A DNA stretch of 51,072 nucleotides from contig JAJZRO010000007.1 in the NCBI GenBank assembly GCA_021802645.1, forward strand, positions 1-51,072. Reading direction: 5' to 3'. The first letter of the stretch is position 1; every line of letters starts with the position of its first letter. Both the position numbers and the translations under genes were made by a program. This DNA is from Deltaproteobacteria bacterium. Lineage in GTDB: Bacteria > Desulfobacterota > Desulfobulbia > Desulfobulbales > Desulfurivibrionaceae. Shown here one piece after another: positions 50,245 through 51,072 of the stretch. The notes under the pieces are model-generated. The model made no database searches. It was given only the letters and a program-made list of their open reading frames with translations, and was not told where the DNA came from.

Positions 50245-51072
50245 TCCCATTGTGGCGACCATCCGCCAGGCAAACCGTATCCTGGTGGTGACCCATGTGC
50301 ACCCGGACGGCGATGCCTTGGGCTCGCAGCTGGGCCTGGGCGCCATCCTCACCGGCATCGGCAAGCAGGTGGTGCTCTACAGCGAGGATCAGGTCTCCCA
50401 TCTCTACGATTTCCTGCCGGGCAGCGACCGGCTGGTGACCGAACTGCCGGCAGTGGAGGAGTTCGACTGCGGCATCGCCCTTGACTGCGGCGACGAGTTC
50501 CGGCTCGGCAAGGGGCGGGAACACCTGCTCGGCCTCCATCCCTTCGTGGTCATCGACCACCACGCCGGCCACCGCGAATTCGGCGACCTGCGTTGGGTCG
50601 ATCTGCATCGCGCCTCCACCGGCGAGTTGGTCTATGATCTTGCCCAGGCGCTGGGTGCCGAAATTCCGGCGCCCGCGGCCTACTGCCTCTATGCCGCCAT
50701 TGTTTCCGATACCGGCTCGTTCAAATACTCCTCCACCACGGCTGAAACCTTCCGGGTGGCCCGGGAGCTGGTCCTGAAGGGAGTCAAGCCTTCGGAGGTG
50801 GCAGCCAAGCTGTTCGACAACTTCTCGGTGCACCGCCTGCATCTGATGAAGATGGTGCTCGATTCGCTCAAGCTCTACGCCGGCAATCGCATCGCCATCA
50901 TCGACGCGTCGAGCGAGGTCTTCCTGCAGACCGGGGCCACCCTGGCCGACGCCGAGAACTTCATCAATCTGCCGCGGGCCATCAACACGGTGCGGGTGGC
51001 CGTTTTCCTCAAGGAACGGGAAAAGGGCTTGATCTCGGTGAGTCTCCGTTCCAAGGGCACCGACTGCGATGT
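50228..51072 (+). CDS. nrnA: DHH/DHHA1 phosphoesterase NrnA-type, cut by window edge
   Basis: Bifunctional oligoribonuclease / pAp phosphatase family. 281 residues are visible and the C-terminus is missing. Motifs are THVHPDGDALGSQ (motif I), ALDCGD (II), IDHHAGH (III) and VSDTGSFKYSS (IV), with the DHHA1 part starting near residue 220. It degrades short RNAs and 3'-phosphoadenosine 5'-phosphate in studied members. Starts at ATG 50228, within rbfA, in the usual infB-rbfA-nrnA order. Confidence 0.92.
   Translation, partial: MAHPLDPIVATIRQANRILVVTHVHPDGDALGSQLGLGAILTGIGKQVVLYSEDQVSHLYDFLPGSDRLVTELPAVEEFDCGIALDCGDEFRLGKGREHLLGLHPFVVIDHHAGHREFGDLRWVDLHRASTGELVYDLAQALGAEIPAPAAYCLYAAIVSDTGSFKYSSTTAETFRVARELVLKGVKPSEVAAKLFDNFSVHRLHLMKMVLDSLKLYAGNRIAIIDASSEVFLQTGATLADAENFINLPRAINTVRVAVFLKEREKGLISVSLRSKGTDCD

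Overview
The window is chromosomal DNA from a GC-rich anaerobic or respiratory bacterium, most likely a member of the Desulfobacterota (the former Deltaproteobacteria). That placement is an inference. It rests on a NADH-dehydrogenase-like complex without the NADH-oxidising subunits NuoEFG, a cofactor-binding molybdopterin oxidoreductase with a ferredoxin partner, a sulfite-exporter-type permease, many sigma-54 and two-component genes, and gene neighbourhoods typical of that group. No insertion sequence, phage gene, rRNA or CRISPR array was seen. Gene density is high, and only one gene-free gap exceeds 300 bases (19738-20150).

Layout. (1) 1-7647, minus strand: kdpABCDE, the ATP-driven high-affinity K+ uptake pump with its sensor kinase and response regulator (kdpE runs off the left edge). 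Next comes a small exported protein of unknown function (7940-8326, minus). Both the kdp promoter and the promoter of this small gene carry the same array of four TTGAY boxes with identical spacing. (2) 8563-13734, plus strand: a PIN-PhoH ATPase, then a haem-biosynthesis group: a radical SAM/SPASM protein, hemE, an HD-domain protein and hemH. (3) 13879-22348: a signalling island. Two paralogous membrane-sensor modules face each other. Each is a His-rich membrane protein translationally coupled to a histidine kinase with a related three-helix membrane domain. The island also has two paralogous single-domain response regulators, an NtrC-type sigma-54 activator, and a TauE/SafE-type (TSUP) permease split into two half-size genes, one carrying a large exported domain. 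(4) 22410-24976: a molybdopterin oxidoreductase and a four-cluster ferredoxin subunit, ended by a strong terminator. (5) 25070-30745, minus strand: the cell-shape operon mreB-mreC-mreD-mrdA-rodA. (6) 30966-32789: tRNA-Ala(GGC), a short conserved-looking ORF and mpl (peptidoglycan recycling). (7) 33044-44438: an 11-subunit-type Nuo operon (ABCDHIJK, two Mrp-D/NuoL-like subunits separated by a small membrane protein, then M and N). (8) 44553-51072: tRNA-Gly(CCC), two hairpins, then rimP-nusA-ylxR-infB-rbfA-nrnA (last gene cut by the window edge).

How the parts fit. Blocks 5, 6 and 8 are housekeeping functions (wall elongation, recycling, translation and transcription factors). Block 7 is the main proton-pumping entry point to the quinone pool. 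Block 2 supplies haem. Blocks 3 and 4 lie next to each other on the same strand and could form one regulated sulfur- or redox-related unit, but no substrate can be read from the sequence. The observations most worth following are the shared four-box operator of block 1 and the duplicated His-rich sensor module plus split permease of block 3.
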